Positions 8,913 to 18,974 of a stretch of DNA of 64,000 nucleotides are shown piece by piece. The notes beneath the pieces are model-generated. The model saw only the letters and a program-made list of their open reading frames with translations, was not told the DNA's origin and ran no database searches. The DNA comes from Polynucleobacter sp. UK-FUSCHL-C3. Lineage in GTDB: Bacteria; Pseudomonadota; Gammaproteobacteria; Burkholderiales; Burkholderiaceae. Every line of letters begins with the position of its first letter. The first letter of the stretch is position 1. Both the position numbers and the translations under genes were made by a program. The stretch covers positions 124,001 through 188,000 of the forward strand of contig NZ_CP099959.1 of assembly GCF_040409815.1 (NCBI RefSeq), in the 5' to 3' direction.

Positions 8913-10098
8913 GGACTTATTCTCTTTCCTGCGTGTAATTGTAAATCGCAAATCAGCCTTCGTTGTTCCCATAATCGCTGCAATGGCAAGTTTGCTCTTG
9001 ATTTCTTGCGCAACACCCCCTACAAAATCCAGCTCCGGACCATCGGCGTCTTCATCTTTACCGCGCACTCCCAAAGTCATTGAGACGGTCGTAACTGAAG
9101 ATGCTGCCTCATCAGCTAGTTTGTCCCCAGTAAACTTCAGTGACATCCCAGGATGGAATGAAGATGCGCTTGCCGATGCTTGGCAGGCATGGCTACAAAG
9201 TTGCAATGCCTTACGAAAGCGTAAGACCGGCCCGGTCAACTGGATTTCGGTTTGTGATCGCGCCAATGCTCAAAAGCCTAGAGACGCCAAAGCGTTTTTT
9301 GAGAATCACTTTCGGGCCTACTCGGTTCGCAATCAGGTAACTGGAAAGTCCGAGGGGCTGGTCACTGGCTATTACGAGCCTATTATGAACGGCTCCCGGG
9401 TTCGAACAGAGCGCTATTCCGTTCCCTTATATGCTTATCCTAAAACGTGGGCGAGAGCAAAGCCTAATCCAGCACCAACACGTGCAGAGTTGGTAAGTTC
9501 TGGTTTGCTAAAGGGTTCTGAAATTGCTTGGGTAGAAGACCCTATTGCAGCTGCGTCTATGCAGATACAGGGGTCAGGAAAGATTCGCCTTGATGGTGGA
9601 CAGATCGTGCGCTTTGGCTTTGCTGGAACTAATGACCAACCCTTTAAATCCAGTGCACAGTGGCTCTTGGATCGTAAAGAAATTACACGTGCAGAAGCGA
9701 CGATGCAAGGAATTTCGGAGTGGGGAAAGCGTAATCCGAATAAGGTTCAAGAGATGCTCAATGCTAATCCGCGCTTTGTATTCTTCAAAGAACTGCCGCC
9801 ATCCGCGAATCAGGATTTAGGACCGATCGGCGCCTTGGGTGTGCCATTAAGTCCAGGACGCAGCATTGCTATTGATCCCCGTGCTATTCCGCTAGGAGCG
9901 CCGGTTTTTCTAGAAACTACACAACCCTTAAGTAACCAGCCTATACGACGCTTAGTCATGGCCCAAGATACCGGTAAGGCGATCGTGGGGCCAGCGCGGG
10001 TTGATTATTTCTGGGGAACTGGTGATGAGGCTGGTGAATTAGCAGGCAGAATGAAGCAAAATGGTCGTGTTTGGTTATTGCTACCGCGAAGGGATTAA
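8911..10098 (+). CDS. mltA: Membrane-bound lytic murein transglycosylase A
   Basis: MltA cleaves the MurNAc-GlcNAc bond of peptidoglycan with formation of 1,6-anhydro-MurNAc, from the periplasmic side of the outer membrane. The 395 residues begin with a lipoprotein signal, basic residues then a hydrophobic stretch ending LLISC, so lipidation at Cys33 is likely. The MltA barrel follows, with [13 protein letters not shown] and VPLYAYP. The C-terminal 3D domain includes [35 protein letters not shown] and the catalytic-region strings [17 protein letters not shown]. The ATG at 8911 is chosen because the next one (8983) would leave only eight residues before the lipidated cysteine. Confidence 0.94.
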   Translation: MDLFSFLRVIVNRKSAFVVPIIAAMASLLLISCATPPTKSSSGPSASSSLPRTPKVIETVVTEDAASSASLSPVNFSDIPGWNEDALADAWQAWLQSCNALRKRKTGPVNWISVCDRANAQKPRDAKAFFENHFRAYSVRNQVTGKSEGLVTGYYEPIMNGSRVRTERYSVPLYAYPKTWARAKPNPAPTRAELVSSGLLKGSEIAWVEDPIAAASMQIQGSGKIRLDGGQIVRFGFAGTNDQPFKSSAQWLLDRKEITRAEATMQGISEWGKRNPNKVQEMLNANPRFVFFKELPPSANQDLGPIGALGVPLSPGRSIAIDPRAIPLGAPVFLETTQPLSNQPIRRLVMAQDTGKAIVGPARVDYFWGTGDEAGELAGRMKQNGRVWLLLPRRD

Positions 10099-10100
10099 AA

Positions 10101-10877
10101 ATGTCATACAACACCATCTTAACGGAGATCGAAGGCAAGGTTGCCATCATTACCTTAAATCGACCTCAGGTCCTCAATGCACTAAATGATGAGTTAATGA
10201 ACGAGCTCGGCACTGCCTTATTAAAGTTTGATGCGGATGACTCGATTGCTTGCATGATTATTACCGGAAGCGAGAAAGCATTTGCTGCTGGTGCAGATAT
10301 TGGCAAGATGGCAGAGCTTGATTTTCAGGAGACCTATCGCAATAACTTCATTAGCCGTAATTGGGAAACACTCACTAAGGTTCGTAAACCAGTGATTGCC
10401 GCAGTGTCTGGCTACGCTCTAGGCGGTGGCTGTGAACTTGCCATGATGTGCGACATGATTATTGCGGCTGACACCGCTAAATTTGCTCAACCTGAAGTAA
10501 AGCTCGGCATTGTTCCGGGGTCGGGTGGTACGCAACGATTGACACGCGCAGTCTCGAAGTCCAAAGCAATGGATCTATGTCTAACTGGACGAATGATGGA
10601 TGCTACAGAAGCCGAGCGCAGTGGTTTGGTGGCGCGCATTTATCCAGCCGCTCAATTGATGGTCGAAACTAAAGCAATCGCACAAACCATTGCAGCGATG
10701 CCACTTCTTACTCTAATGATGGTGAAAGAAAGTGTAAATGTGGCCTTTGAGATGAGCTTGAGCGAAGGAATTCGTTTTGAGCGAAGACTCTTTCATGCTT
10801 GTTTTGGAACTGAAGATCAAAAGGAGGGTATGGCTGCGTTTTTAGAAAAGCGACCTGCCCAGTTTAAGAATCGCTAG
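10101..10877 (+). CDS. Enoyl-CoA hydratase
   Basis: This crotonase-family enzyme probably adds water to trans-2-enoyl-CoA in fatty-acid or aromatic-acid degradation. It starts at the ATG three bases after mltA ([12 protein letters not shown]); a longer frame overlapping mltA is rejected. The 258 residues have the CoA-binding [11 protein letters not shown], the oxyanion-hole [15 protein letters not shown] and both catalytic glutamates, in GGGCEL and in the [17 protein letters not shown] region. The pattern matches short-chain enoyl-CoA hydratases such as PaaF or Ech, but the physiological substrate is not determinable. An acyl-CoA ligase gene nearby fits fatty-acid use. Confidence 0.92.
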   Translation: MSYNTILTEIEGKVAIITLNRPQVLNALNDELMNELGTALLKFDADDSIACMIITGSEKAFAAGADIGKMAELDFQETYRNNFISRNWETLTKVRKPVIAAVSGYALGGGCELAMMCDMIIAADTAKFAQPEVKLGIVPGSGGTQRLTRAVSKSKAMDLCLTGRMMDATEAERSGLVARIYPAAQLMVETKAIAQTIAAMPLLTLMMVKESVNVAFEMSLSEGIRFERRLFHACFGTEDQKEGMAAFLEKRPAQFKNR

Positions 10878-10881
10878 TTTT

Positions 10882-10901
10882 CTTAGCCTTTTTAGGCTAA
10901 G
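10882..10901. terminator. Hairpin between convergent enoyl-CoA hydratase and amidohydrolase genes
   Basis: CTTAGCC (10882-10888) and GGCTAAG (10895-10901) form a perfect 7-bp stem around TTTTTA. It lies in the 14-base gap between two convergent genes and extends into the last codons of the leftward one. There is no long T-run after either arm, so any termination would be weak or rho-assisted. Confidence 0.45.
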
Positions 10902-12082
10902 TAGGTTTGTGCTAGCCGAACCCAGTAATTAACGCCCACAGGAATTAGTGCGTCATTAAAATCGTATGAGGGGTTATGCAAATGGCATGGCCCCATTCCA
11001 TGACCAGCAATTCGGTGATCGCCATCACCGTTCCCTAAAAATACATAGCATCCTGGCTTTTTAAGAAGCATGAAGGCAAAGTCTTCTGCTCCCATAGTGG
11101 GATCAATGCGCAAATTAACGCGTTCTGCTCCAACCAGTTCTTTCATGACCTTGCTTGCAAACTCTGTTTCTTTTTCATGATTAATGAGGGGCGGATAATT
11201 ACGCTTGAATGCAATACTGGCTTTGCAGTCAAATGCCCCCGCAACTTGATTGCTAATCTCATTAAGGCGGCGCTCGATTAAGTCTAATACTTCAAGAGTA
11301 AAGGTCCGAACCGTTCCGCCTAAGATGGCGGTATCCGGGATAACGTTACTGGTCTCGCCCGCATGAAACTGCGTAATGGAGATCACTGCTGCATCAACAG
11401 GGCGCTTATTACGGGTAATGATGCTTTGTAGGGCTTGGGCAATCTGAACACCAGCCATTACAGGATCGGCACTATTGTGAGGAAGTGCTGCATGGCCACC
11501 TTTCCCCTGAATTTCAATACTGAACTCATTGCTCGAGGCCATCATAGGGCCGCTTATTACACCAAAGTGCCCCTCACCCAATCCGGGCCAGTTATGCATG
11601 CCAAAGACAGCATCGCAAGGAAATTGCTCAAAGAGACCATCATTAATCATTTCTTGTGCACCCGCACCACCTTCTTCAGCAGGTTGAAAGATAAAGACAA
11701 CGCTACCCTTAAACTCACGATGATTGGATAAGTATTGCGCCGCACCTAGCAGCATCGCAGTATGGCCATCATGACCACAGGCATGCATTTTTCCAGCATG
11801 GGTAGAGGCGTGGGGAAAGGTATTTTTTTCTTGTAAGGGCAGGGCATCCATATCGGCTCGCAGACCAATCATTTTTCCGGGACCAAGCTCGCCATCAATC
11901 CGTCCGACCACCCCAGTTTTACCCAAACCTTTAAATACTGGGATTCCCCAGCTAGAAAGTGCCTCTGCCACTAACTCAGCGGTCCGTTTTTCCTCAAAAC
12001 GCAACTCCGGATGAGCATGAATATTGCGGCGGATTTGTGCAATCGATTGGGCAGATTCAAGGATTTCAGGAAGGATTCTCAT
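10892..12082 (-). CDS. M20-family amidohydrolase (hippurate hydrolase-like)
   Basis: This is a 396-residue metallo-hydrolase of the M20D (HipO/AbgA/IAA-amino acid hydrolase) type that hydrolyses N-acyl amino acids. The metal ligands are visible: Asp78 in LRADMDALP, His100 and His104 in HACGHDGHTAM, Glu136/Glu137 in QPAEEGGAG, then a downstream FGMHNWPG and the C-terminal MGAEDFAFML and HNPSYDFND. No signal peptide is seen, so it is cytoplasmic. The dimerisation insert (GKGGHAALPH) is present. The substrate cannot be told from sequence; hippurate is only the family's name-giver. Confidence 0.92.
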   Translation of the reverse strand: MRILPEILESAQSIAQIRRNIHAHPELRFEEKRTAELVAEALSSWGIPVFKGLGKTGVVGRIDGELGPGKMIGLRADMDALPLQEKNTFPHASTHAGKMHACGHDGHTAMLLGAAQYLSNHREFKGSVVFIFQPAEEGGAGAQEMINDGLFEQFPCDAVFGMHNWPGLGEGHFGVISGPMMASSNEFSIEIQGKGGHAALPHNSADPVMAGVQIAQALQSIITRNKRPVDAAVISITQFHAGETSNVIPDTAILGGTVRTFTLEVLDLIERRLNEISNQVAGAFDCKASIAFKRNYPPLINHEKETEFASKVMKELVGAERVNLRIDPTMGAEDFAFMLLKKPGCYVFLGNGDGDHRIAGHGMGPCHLHNPSYDFNDALIPVGVNYWVRLAQTYLA

Positions 12083-12155
12083 AGAACAATATTAGCCCAA
12101 AGCGATACACTAAGCATTAAGGCGATTTAACTGAAAAAAAGTGCAATAAATACTG

Positions 12156-13859
12156 ATGATTACCCATAAACCATGGCGTTCGTCCTACCCTGCTGGCGTG
12201 CCGCATGAGCTCGATTACGGAGCATATGGCTCTTTATTAGATCTTTTGGATGAGTCATTTACTAAGTATGCTAATCAGCCAGCGTATTGGTGTATGGGGA
12301 AGCATTTTTCATATCAAGTCATTGATCATGCCTCTAAAAAGCTGGCTACATATCTACAAAGCTTAGGTTTAAAGAAAGGTGCGCGGGTAGCTATCATGCT
12401 GCCCAATATTCCACAATATCCAATTGCTTTATATGCGGTATTGCGAGCTGGATATATTGTTGTCAGTATTAATCCTTTGTATACGCCCCGAGAGTTATCT
12501 GCACAATTAAGTGATTGTGGTGCAGAGACTATCTTATTGCTGGAGCATTTTGGTAAAACTCTTGAGGATGCATTTGCAATAGAAGGGCAAGCGATTGCAC
12601 TTAAGCATGTGGTGATCACTAGCATCGCCGAGATGTTGGGTTGGAAGGGCCCTTGGTTAGATCGCTTTATTCGTACATTTAAGCGCAAGGTAGTTCCATA
12701 CGTATTACCCAATCACTTACAGAGTATTCAATTTAGTCAAGCGCTTGAGCGTGGAGCGCAGCTAAGCTATCAAAAACCAGCTATATCGCAGAGCGATATA
12801 GCTCTACTGCAGTACACAGGCGGTACGACGGGTATATCGAAGGGTGCGATCCTGACCCATCGAAATTTAATTGCAAATGTCATGCAAATTGAGGCATGGC
12901 TAAAACCCATTCAGCAACGCAAGACTATAGAAGCCTGGCATTTTTTATGTGCTTTGCCGATGTATCACATCTTTGCATTAACGGGCTGTGGTTTATTAGG
13001 TATGCGTCTTGGAGCACGGATTCTTTTGGTTCCTAACGCCCGCGACCTGCCGAACTTGATTGGAATTTTGAAAGAATTTCCAGAAATAAATGTATTCCCA
13101 GGCGTTAACACCTTGTTTCAGGCGCTGCTCAATAACTCTAAGTTTACCGATTTAGATTTCTCGCGCTGGGCCCTAACTATTGGCGGGGGTATGGCGGTAC
13201 AACGATCTGTGGCGGAGCGTTGGCAGGCATTAACAGGAACGGTTATTACTGAGGGGTATGGTTTGTCGGAAACCTCACCAGTGGCATCTTGTAACACGCC
13301 ACTTGCTCAAGAATTTACGGGCTCGATTGGCTTACCGCTACCCGATACCGAGATGTGTATCCGTGATGAGGATGGGCGAGATTTAGTAGCAGGTCAGGTT
13401 GGTGAAATTTATATTCGCGGACCACAAGTGATGTCAGGCTATTGGCAACAAGAGAGCGAAACCTCCAATGTCTTGGGATCGGATGGCTACTTTAGAACGG
13501 GTGATATTGGTTTAATGGATGAGGCCGGTTATTTTAAAATTGTTGATCGAAAAAAAGACATGATCTTAGTGGCTGGTTTTAATGTTTATCCGAATGAAGT
13601 GGAAGATATCGTCGCTTCGATTCCGGGCGTGGTTGAGTGCGCTGTTGTTGGTGTGCGACAGACATCGTCTGGAGAGGCAGTTAAGTTATTTGTAGTGCGT
13701 GAAGATTTAAATGTCACCGAGAGTCTCATCATGGACGTTTGTAATCGAGAGCTTACGCACTACAAACGGCCAACACAAATTGAGTTTAGAGAAAGCCTTC
13801 CCAAGAATAATGTGGGCAAAATCTTGCGCCGTGTTCTGCGCGATGAGAGTAATGCTTAG
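12156..13859 (+). CDS. fadD: Long-chain-fatty-acid-CoA ligase
   Basis: This enzyme activates fatty acids to acyl-CoA with ATP. The 567 residues are a complete ANL-superfamily adenylation protein: YTGGTTGISKG P-loop (about 220-230), PMYHIFALTGCG, EGYGLSETSPV, then GDIGLMDEAGYFKIVDRKKDMILVAG in the hinge region and catalytic lysine context PKNNVGKILRR at the end. The N-terminal PHELDYGAYGSLLDLLDES resembles betaproteobacterial FadD. It is a single gene between divergent M20 hydrolase and convergent bioD, with whose 3' end it overlaps by four bases. Chain-length preference is not readable. Confidence 0.93.
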   Translation: MITHKPWRSSYPAGVPHELDYGAYGSLLDLLDESFTKYANQPAYWCMGKHFSYQVIDHASKKLATYLQSLGLKKGARVAIMLPNIPQYPIALYAVLRAGYIVVSINPLYTPRELSAQLSDCGAETILLLEHFGKTLEDAFAIEGQAIALKHVVITSIAEMLGWKGPWLDRFIRTFKRKVVPYVLPNHLQSIQFSQALERGAQLSYQKPAISQSDIALLQYTGGTTGISKGAILTHRNLIANVMQIEAWLKPIQQRKTIEAWHFLCALPMYHIFALTGCGLLGMRLGARILLVPNARDLPNLIGILKEFPEINVFPGVNTLFQALLNNSKFTDLDFSRWALTIGGGMAVQRSVAERWQALTGTVITEGYGLSETSPVASCNTPLAQEFTGSIGLPLPDTEMCIRDEDGRDLVAGQVGEIYIRGPQVMSGYWQQESETSNVLGSDGYFRTGDIGLMDEAGYFKIVDRKKDMILVAGFNVYPNEVEDIVASIPGVVECAVVGVRQTSSGEAVKLFVVREDLNVTESLIMDVCNRELTHYKRPTQIEFRESLPKNNVGKILRRVLRDESNA

Positions 13860-14581
13860 TCAAATTCTTCGTTTGGTAGCACTATAGAATCGGCAGCAAA
13901 CTTGATTGCCTCTAAAGAATAAGGCGCATTAACTGCTTTTTGCAGGGATTTTGGTAAGTGCTCAATCACGCCCAGTAAGGGTGTAGTAATAAGGTCACGA
14001 AGTGCGTTGATGTTTTCATCGCGGTATGGCATTTCATGGCTAATACAGTTAGCGACCCAGCCGGCTAACTTCAAACCTCTTTTTTCAATGGCTTCCACCG
14101 TTAATAAAGTGTGATTTAAGCAACCCAAACGAATACCTACAGACAAAATAAGGGGAAGATCGATTAGTTTGCAAAAATCAGAGAGATCCTGCGTCTCATT
14201 GATTGGGGTCAAGAAGCCGCCAGCTCCCTCCACAATCACATGATCCACAGTATGTTGAATTCCTTGAAAACCCTTGAGCATTTCTTGCGGATCTAATTTG
14301 ACACCTTTTTCTTTTGCTACCAAATGGGGCGCGGCTGGAAATTCAAGGACATATGGGCAGAGGAACTCCCTTGGAATTTTATTACCACCAGCAATTACAT
14401 AGGTCTCAATATCTTCGTTACGTAATTGACCGACTTGGTCAATGTAAGTGCCTGCAACTAGAGGTTTAAAGGCTGAAGCAGAGCCATGCTTAGATTGATT
14501 TAATTTATAGACGATAGCAGCCGTTACTAAAGTTTTGCCAACCTCTGTATCGGTACCAGTAATAAAGTAAGAATGTGTCAT
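13856..14581 (-). CDS. bioD: Dethiobiotin synthase
   Basis: BioD makes the ureido ring of dethiobiotin from 7,8-diaminopelargonate, CO2 and ATP. The P-loop GTDTEVGKT lies at 8-16 of the chosen start, and VEGAGGFLTPINE in the middle carries the second nucleotide/metal region. I choose the ATG at 14581, giving 241 residues, because it overlaps the bioF stop as ATGA, the coupling seen repeatedly in this window; an in-frame ATG three codons earlier is less likely. Its 3' end overlaps fadD by four bases on the other strand. Confidence 0.94.
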   Translation of the reverse strand: MTHSYFITGTDTEVGKTLVTAAIVYKLNQSKHGSASAFKPLVAGTYIDQVGQLRNEDIETYVIAGGNKIPREFLCPYVLEFPAAPHLVAKEKGVKLDPQEMLKGFQGIQHTVDHVIVEGAGGFLTPINETQDLSDFCKLIDLPLILSVGIRLGCLNHTLLTVEAIEKRGLKLAGWVANCISHEMPYRDENINALRDLITTPLLGVIEHLPKSLQKAVNAPYSLEAIKFAADSIVLPNEEFD

Positions 14582-15792
14582 GATGACCATCCCTTCGATT
14601 CAAGATCGAAAAGAGTTTTTGCTAATACAGAAATCTCAGCGTGGGTGTGGGTGGCAGACAGAGTCATTCGCAAACGAGACATTCCTTGTGGCACGGTAGG
14701 CGGACGAATCGCCGGAATCCAATATCCGGCAAGGTCTAAATCTTTGGCTAGTTGAAGTGCAGTTTCATTGCTTCCGACGACAATGGGCTGAATTGCAGTA
14801 TCTGACTTTAATATTTGCCAGGTCTTAAATTGTGCGAGATTTTGCCAATGCGTGATATTGCTTCGCAGTTTGGTACGGGCTTCCTGACCAACTCGACCTT
14901 TTATCAGATCAAGACTTTGTATTAAGGCAAAGGCTACAGCAGGAGAACTTGCGGTACTGTAAATATAGGGGCGAGCCTTTTGAATTAACCACTCAATCAG
15001 GAGCTCATGAGCACAAACGAACGCTCCACTGAGGCCTGCTGCTTTGCCAAGAGTGCCAATATAAATAAGACGTTCGGAGCAAAGACCACTATCTTCCAAA
15101 ATGCCGTGACCCTGATTTCCTAAAACACCAAAGCCATGGGCATCATCGATTAAAAGTAAGGCATCATGCTGCTCAGCTAGTTGAAGTAGTTCGCCTATTG
15201 GTGCTAAATCGCCATCCATACTGAAGACACCATCAATGACGATGAGTATGTGCTCAGAAGAATCTCGTTTGAGTTCATCCCCGAGCGGACCCAGATCGCG
15301 ATGATCAAAGATAAACACATCGGCATTACTTTGCCCTTTGGCGAGCCGGACGCCATCAATTAGAGAGGCATGATTTAGGCGAGCTGAATAGATTCTGGAA
15401 GCACTACTCTTGAGATTGCTGAGTGCAGTAATCGCACTAATATTGGCTAGATAGCCGGTAGAAAAAAACAGGGCGTTAGCCTTAGGTATTGATTGAGCTT
15501 GGGTCTGAGCCAGTTTTGTTTCTAGCAAATCATGAATCGTTTGATGCCCGCTAATTAAATGTGAGGCGCCGCTGCCAACCCCAAATCGCCGCGCTCCCTC
15601 TGCAAGTGCATTAATTAGTTCAGGGTGGTTGGCAAAGCCGAGGTAGTCATTGCTGCAAAAGGCTTGTAGTTCTCGTCCTGCAATGTGTATTCGTGTGCCA
15701 CATGGGGATTCAACGGTTCGGATCTTGCGCCTGAGTAACTGAGCATCTAGTTCTGCTAGTCCCTGAGTAATTTGGTTTTTTACAAAGAACAT
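14578..15792 (-). CDS. bioF: 8-amino-7-oxononanoate synthase
   Basis: BioF condenses pimeloyl-ACP (or -CoA) with L-alanine in a PLP-dependent reaction to 8-amino-7-oxononanoate. The 404 residues show the alpha-oxoamine synthase motifs AFCSNDYLGFANHPEL, GSGASHLISGHQTIH, FSTGYLANI, IVIDGVFSMDGDLAPI, LIDDAHGFGVLG and the PLP lysine in YIGTLGKAAGLSGAF (near 248). It is followed without a gap by bioD and preceded 21 bases away by bioA, forming a leftward bioA-bioF-bioD operon. Confidence 0.96.
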   Translation of the reverse strand: MFFVKNQITQGLAELDAQLLRRKIRTVESPCGTRIHIAGRELQAFCSNDYLGFANHPELINALAEGARRFGVGSGASHLISGHQTIHDLLETKLAQTQAQSIPKANALFFSTGYLANISAITALSNLKSSASRIYSARLNHASLIDGVRLAKGQSNADVFIFDHRDLGPLGDELKRDSSEHILIVIDGVFSMDGDLAPIGELLQLAEQHDALLLIDDAHGFGVLGNQGHGILEDSGLCSERLIYIGTLGKAAGLSGAFVCAHELLIEWLIQKARPYIYSTASSPAVAFALIQSLDLIKGRVGQEARTKLRSNITHWQNLAQFKTWQILKSDTAIQPIVVGSNETALQLAKDLDLAGYWIPAIRPPTVPQGMSRLRMTLSATHTHAEISVLAKTLFDLESKGWSS

Positions 15793-15813
15793 ATCTGCTA
15801 GATATCTTTAGGA

Positions 15814-17163
15814 CTATTTAGAGGTATTTAGGGTTTTATTAAGGGCTTGGCAAATACCCTTACTCATTAATTCTATTTCTGTGTCACTCAGAATATAAGG
15901 TGGCATGACATAGACCGTTTGCCCAATTGGTCTTATCAAAACACCTTCTTGCATCCCCCTTTGAAATAACTCTTTTGAGAGGGTTTCTGGGTTTTTAATT
16001 GAGTGCTCATGAATATCAAATGCAAAGATCATACCCTTCTGACGAACATGCTTAATTCGTTCATCAGCGAGCGTCCACGCAAATGCTTCCCAAATCTTTT
16101 TTGTACTTTCTTTATTTTTCAAAAGTATTTGTTCATTTTTGAAGATATCTAATCCTGCTAAGGCTGCTCGACAAGCAAGGGGGTTGCCGGTATAAGAATG
16201 CGAATGCAGAAATGCTTGATTTAAATCATCGGCATAAAAGGCTGCATAAATAGAGTCGCGGGTTAAACAAACGGATAAGGGTAGATATCCAGCACTAATG
16301 CCTTTTGATAAGGTTAAGAAGTCTGGCCAAATACCAGCCTGTTCACAGGCAAAGAATGTTCCCGTACGCCCGCACCCCACTGCGATCTCATCGGCAATGA
16401 GATGGACGCCATATTGTTGGCAAAGTGCCGCCGCTTTCTGGACGAAGTTGGCCGAGTGCATGGCCATTTGCCCAGCGCATTGGACTAATGGCTCAATAAT
16501 CAGAGCTGCAATCTCAGTGTGATTTTTTTGTAAACACAGCTCAAGGTCCGCAATAGCTCGTTTAGCGATATCCTCAGCACTTTCTTTGGACTGCGCTTGC
16601 CGAGCATCGGGAGACATGACGACATAAACATCTTGTAAGAGAGAGCCATAGGCTTGTTTAAATAAGGCGACATCCGTTACTGCTAATGCACCCAAGGTCT
16701 CACCGTGATAACTATTTTGTAAACAAATAAATTTCTTTTTTGCAGACTTGCCCTGAATTTTCCAGAAGTGATGACTCATTTTTAAAGCGATTTCAACAGC
16801 AGACGCACCATCGCTGGCATAAAAGGCATGGCCTAAATGCCCCTGGCTTAATTGACTCAAACGTTCAGATAGTTCAATGACGGGTTGATGTGTGAAGCCC
16901 GCTAACATAACGTGCTCAATGGTATTAAGTTGTTCAATGATGGCTTGATTAATTTTTGGATTAGCATGACCAAATAAATTGGTCCACCAAGAACTAATGC
17001 AATCGAGAAAACGATTGCCTGCGGCATCAATCAACCACGGACCCTCCCCATGATGAATCGCCACTAAGGGATAAGCTTCGTGATGTTTCATTTGGGTACA
17101 GGGGTGCCATACCGAAGCAAGGCTTCGTGCAACCCAATCCACAGAATTGGAGGGGCTATTCAT
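15814..17163 (-). CDS. bioA: Adenosylmethionine-8-amino-7-oxononanoate aminotransferase
   Basis: BioA transfers an amino group from S-adenosylmethionine to 8-amino-7-oxononanoate, giving 7,8-diaminopelargonate. This class III aminotransferase (449 residues) has VWHPCTQMKHHE near the N-terminus, SSWWTNLFGHANP, LQNSYHGETLGALAV, LIADEIAVGCGRTGTFFACE and the PLP lysine in TLSKGISAGYLPLS (near 285). The VWHPCTQMK and CISSWW strings separate BioA from other class III enzymes. It diverges from bioB across a 78-base region. No TTGTAAACC-type BirA operator is visible there, so a BirA-based switch is not supported by sequence. Confidence 0.96.
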   Translation of the reverse strand: MNSPSNSVDWVARSLASVWHPCTQMKHHEAYPLVAIHHGEGPWLIDAAGNRFLDCISSWWTNLFGHANPKINQAIIEQLNTIEHVMLAGFTHQPVIELSERLSQLSQGHLGHAFYASDGASAVEIALKMSHHFWKIQGKSAKKKFICLQNSYHGETLGALAVTDVALFKQAYGSLLQDVYVVMSPDARQAQSKESAEDIAKRAIADLELCLQKNHTEIAALIIEPLVQCAGQMAMHSANFVQKAAALCQQYGVHLIADEIAVGCGRTGTFFACEQAGIWPDFLTLSKGISAGYLPLSVCLTRDSIYAAFYADDLNQAFLHSHSYTGNPLACRAALAGLDIFKNEQILLKNKESTKKIWEAFAWTLADERIKHVRQKGMIFAFDIHEHSIKNPETLSKELFQRGMQEGVLIRPIGQTVYVMPPYILSDTEIELMSKGICQALNKTLNTSK

Positions 17164-17241
17164 AGGCTTATTGGAACACTCATTGAGGGATTTAGTCTTA
17201 TATCTGTTATGTTATTGGTTTTAGAGATTAAGTCATAGAAA

Positions 17242-18264
17242 ATGATGTCAGCCCACCAAACCACAGCCCCCCTCGTTCAGGTAAAACCAAGAGCTCCCGC
17301 CGTCAGAGTGGCATGGACCCTCGAGCAGGTGGCGGCTTTATACGATCTTCCATTTAACGAACTCATGTTCCAGGCTCAAGAGACCCACCGTCAGTATTTT
17401 CCAGAGGGTGATGTCGAGCTGGCTACGCTTTTATCAATCAAGACCGGGGGCTGTCCCGAGGACTGTGGCTATTGCCCTCAAGCGGCTCGCTACCATACAG
17501 ACGTAAAAGCCACTAAGTTATTGGATTTAGAGGAAGTGTTGGAGGCTGCAAAGGCAGCTAAGGCAGCGGGCTCCAATCGTTTTTGTATGGGGGCTGCTTG
17601 GCGCGAACCCAAGGACCGTGATGTGGAAAAGGTGGTTGAGATGATTAAGGGCGTAAAAGCTCTTGGCCTAGAAACCTGTGCCACGTTGGGAATGCTCGAG
17701 CCCTCTCAGGCTAAGTCTCTGAAAGATGCAGGCCTTGATTTTTATAACCATAACTTAGATACCAGTGAAGATTTTTACCCCAATGTCATTCAAACCAGAA
17801 ACTATCAAGATCGACTAGATACTCTTCAGCATGTGCGCGATGTAGGAATGTCTGTCTGTTGTGGGGGGATTGTCGGTATGGGCGAAAGTCGGGAGCAACG
17901 GGTTTCATTTATAGCTCGCTTAGCTAATCTTGAGCCCTACCCAGAATCGGTTCCCATTAATCATTTAGTGCCTGTGGCTGGCACTCCCCTTGAATCCCAA
18001 GCCAAGTTAGACCCCCTTGAATTTGTTCGCACTATCGCGGTAGCCCGAATCACGATGCCAAGAGCAAGGGTTCGTTTATCAGCAGGACGTCAGGAACTCG
18101 GCAAGGCGATTCAAGCCATGTGTTTTCAGGCGGGCGCAAATTCTATTTTTTATGGCGATCAGTTACTAACAACTGGTAATCCAGAGGCCGAAGCAGATCG
18201 TCAATTACTTACCGAACTGGGTCTCAAAACCAAAGAAAGTTGTAAGACTGAAGTGCGGGTATGA
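17242..18264 (+). CDS. bioB: Biotin synthase
   Basis: BioB inserts sulfur into dethiobiotin by radical SAM chemistry. The 340-residue protein has the CxxxCxxC cluster ligands at Cys71, Cys75 and Cys78 ([12 protein letters not shown]), the NHNLDTS string, [14 protein letters not shown] and a VRLSAGR segment whose arginine binds the [2Fe-2S] cluster. The gene begins with two consecutive ATGs, either of which could be the start. It is divergent from bioA and its stop overlaps the coq7 start (ATGA), so coq7 is probably translated from the same mRNA. Confidence 0.97.
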   Translation: MMSAHQTTAPLVQVKPRAPAVRVAWTLEQVAALYDLPFNELMFQAQETHRQYFPEGDVELATLLSIKTGGCPEDCGYCPQAARYHTDVKATKLLDLEEVLEAAKAAKAAGSNRFCMGAAWREPKDRDVEKVVEMIKGVKALGLETCATLGMLEPSQAKSLKDAGLDFYNHNLDTSEDFYPNVIQTRNYQDRLDTLQHVRDVGMSVCCGGIVGMGESREQRVSFIARLANLEPYPESVPINHLVPVAGTPLESQAKLDPLEFVRTIAVARITMPRARVRLSAGRQELGKAIQAMCFQAGANSIFYGDQLLTTGNPEAEADRQLLTELGLKTKESCKTEVRV

Positions 18265-18947
18265 CAAGCAGTTTTCCAGGTAAAAATAGAAGTCCCATCG
18301 ATCAACTCATTTCGGAGTTTGATACTGCTTTACGTTCGATTGCAGGGGGTGCCCATTACCGAAGACCCATTCCTAAAACCCAATTAGAAAATAATCTAAA
18401 TAATAAGCAAGTACTTACTTCTGATAGTGATATGGGCCCTGATGAGCGTGCTCATTCTGCTGGTTTAATGCGGGTTAATCATGTTGGCGAGGTTTGCGCC
18501 CAAGCCCTATATCAGTCGCAAAGGTTGCTAGCAAAAGACCCCAAAACACGAGCTCTTTTGGATCAAGCGGCGCTTGAAGAAATGGACCATATGGCCTGGT
18601 GTGAAGAGCGTTTGAAAGAGCTTGATTCGAGGCCCAGTTTATTAAACCCCATTTGGTATCTTGGATCCTTTGGAATGGGGTTTTTGGCAGGGCTTGCAGG
18701 AGACCGTTGGAGTTTAGGATTTGTGGCTGAAACAGAAAAGCAAGTAGAGCGCCACTTAGATCATCATCTAGAAAAATTACCCATCACCGACCATCGTTCG
18801 CGTGCGATCGTCAGGCAGATGCGTGAGGATGAAATAGAGCATGGTGCTACCGCACTGAGTGCTGGCGGACAAGAATTACCAGTCCCAATTAAGACAGCCA
18901 TGGCAGGTATTTCAAAAATAATGACATCAACTGCCTATAAAATCTAA
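18261..18947 (+). CDS. coq7: Demethoxyubiquinone hydroxylase
   Basis: Coq7 is the di-iron monooxygenase that hydroxylates the ubiquinone precursor demethoxyubiquinol at C6, using O2. The 228-residue protein has the four-helix diiron pattern: [29 protein letters not shown] (ExxH), the second-repeat E in [17 protein letters not shown], and REDEIEHG (ExxH). Its presence instead of UbiF or UbiM matches many betaproteobacteria. It is coupled to bioB by a four-base overlap, an unusual pairing with no clear metabolic reason. The long gap to mraZ follows. Confidence 0.94.
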   Translation: MTSSFPGKNRSPIDQLISEFDTALRSIAGGAHYRRPIPKTQLENNLNNKQVLTSDSDMGPDERAHSAGLMRVNHVGEVCAQALYQSQRLLAKDPKTRALLDQAALEEMDHMAWCEERLKELDSRPSLLNPIWYLGSFGMGFLAGLAGDRWSLGFVAETEKQVERHLDHHLEKLPITDHRSRAIVRQMREDEIEHGATALSAGGQELPVPIKTAMAGISKIMTSTAYKI

Positions 18948-18950
18948 TCT

Positions 18951-18974
18951 ACTGTTCGTTTATACAGTCTTTTC
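18951..18974 (+). terminator. Weak hairpin plus T-run after coq7
   Basis: ACTGT (18951-18955) and ACAGT (18964-18968) can pair around an eight-base loop, followed by CTTTTC, starting four bases after the coq7 stop. The stem is only 5 bp and AT-rich. The position fits a coq7 terminator but the strength would be low. Confidence 0.3.

Noticed and set aside
8913..9266. Upstream extension of the 38-residue minus-strand ORF to 156 codons
   Set aside because: The extension is antisense to mltA and not protein-like; only the part outside mltA looks real.
17164..17241. BirA operator between bioA and bioB
   Set aside because: No TTGTAAACC/GGTTTACAA-type arms are visible.
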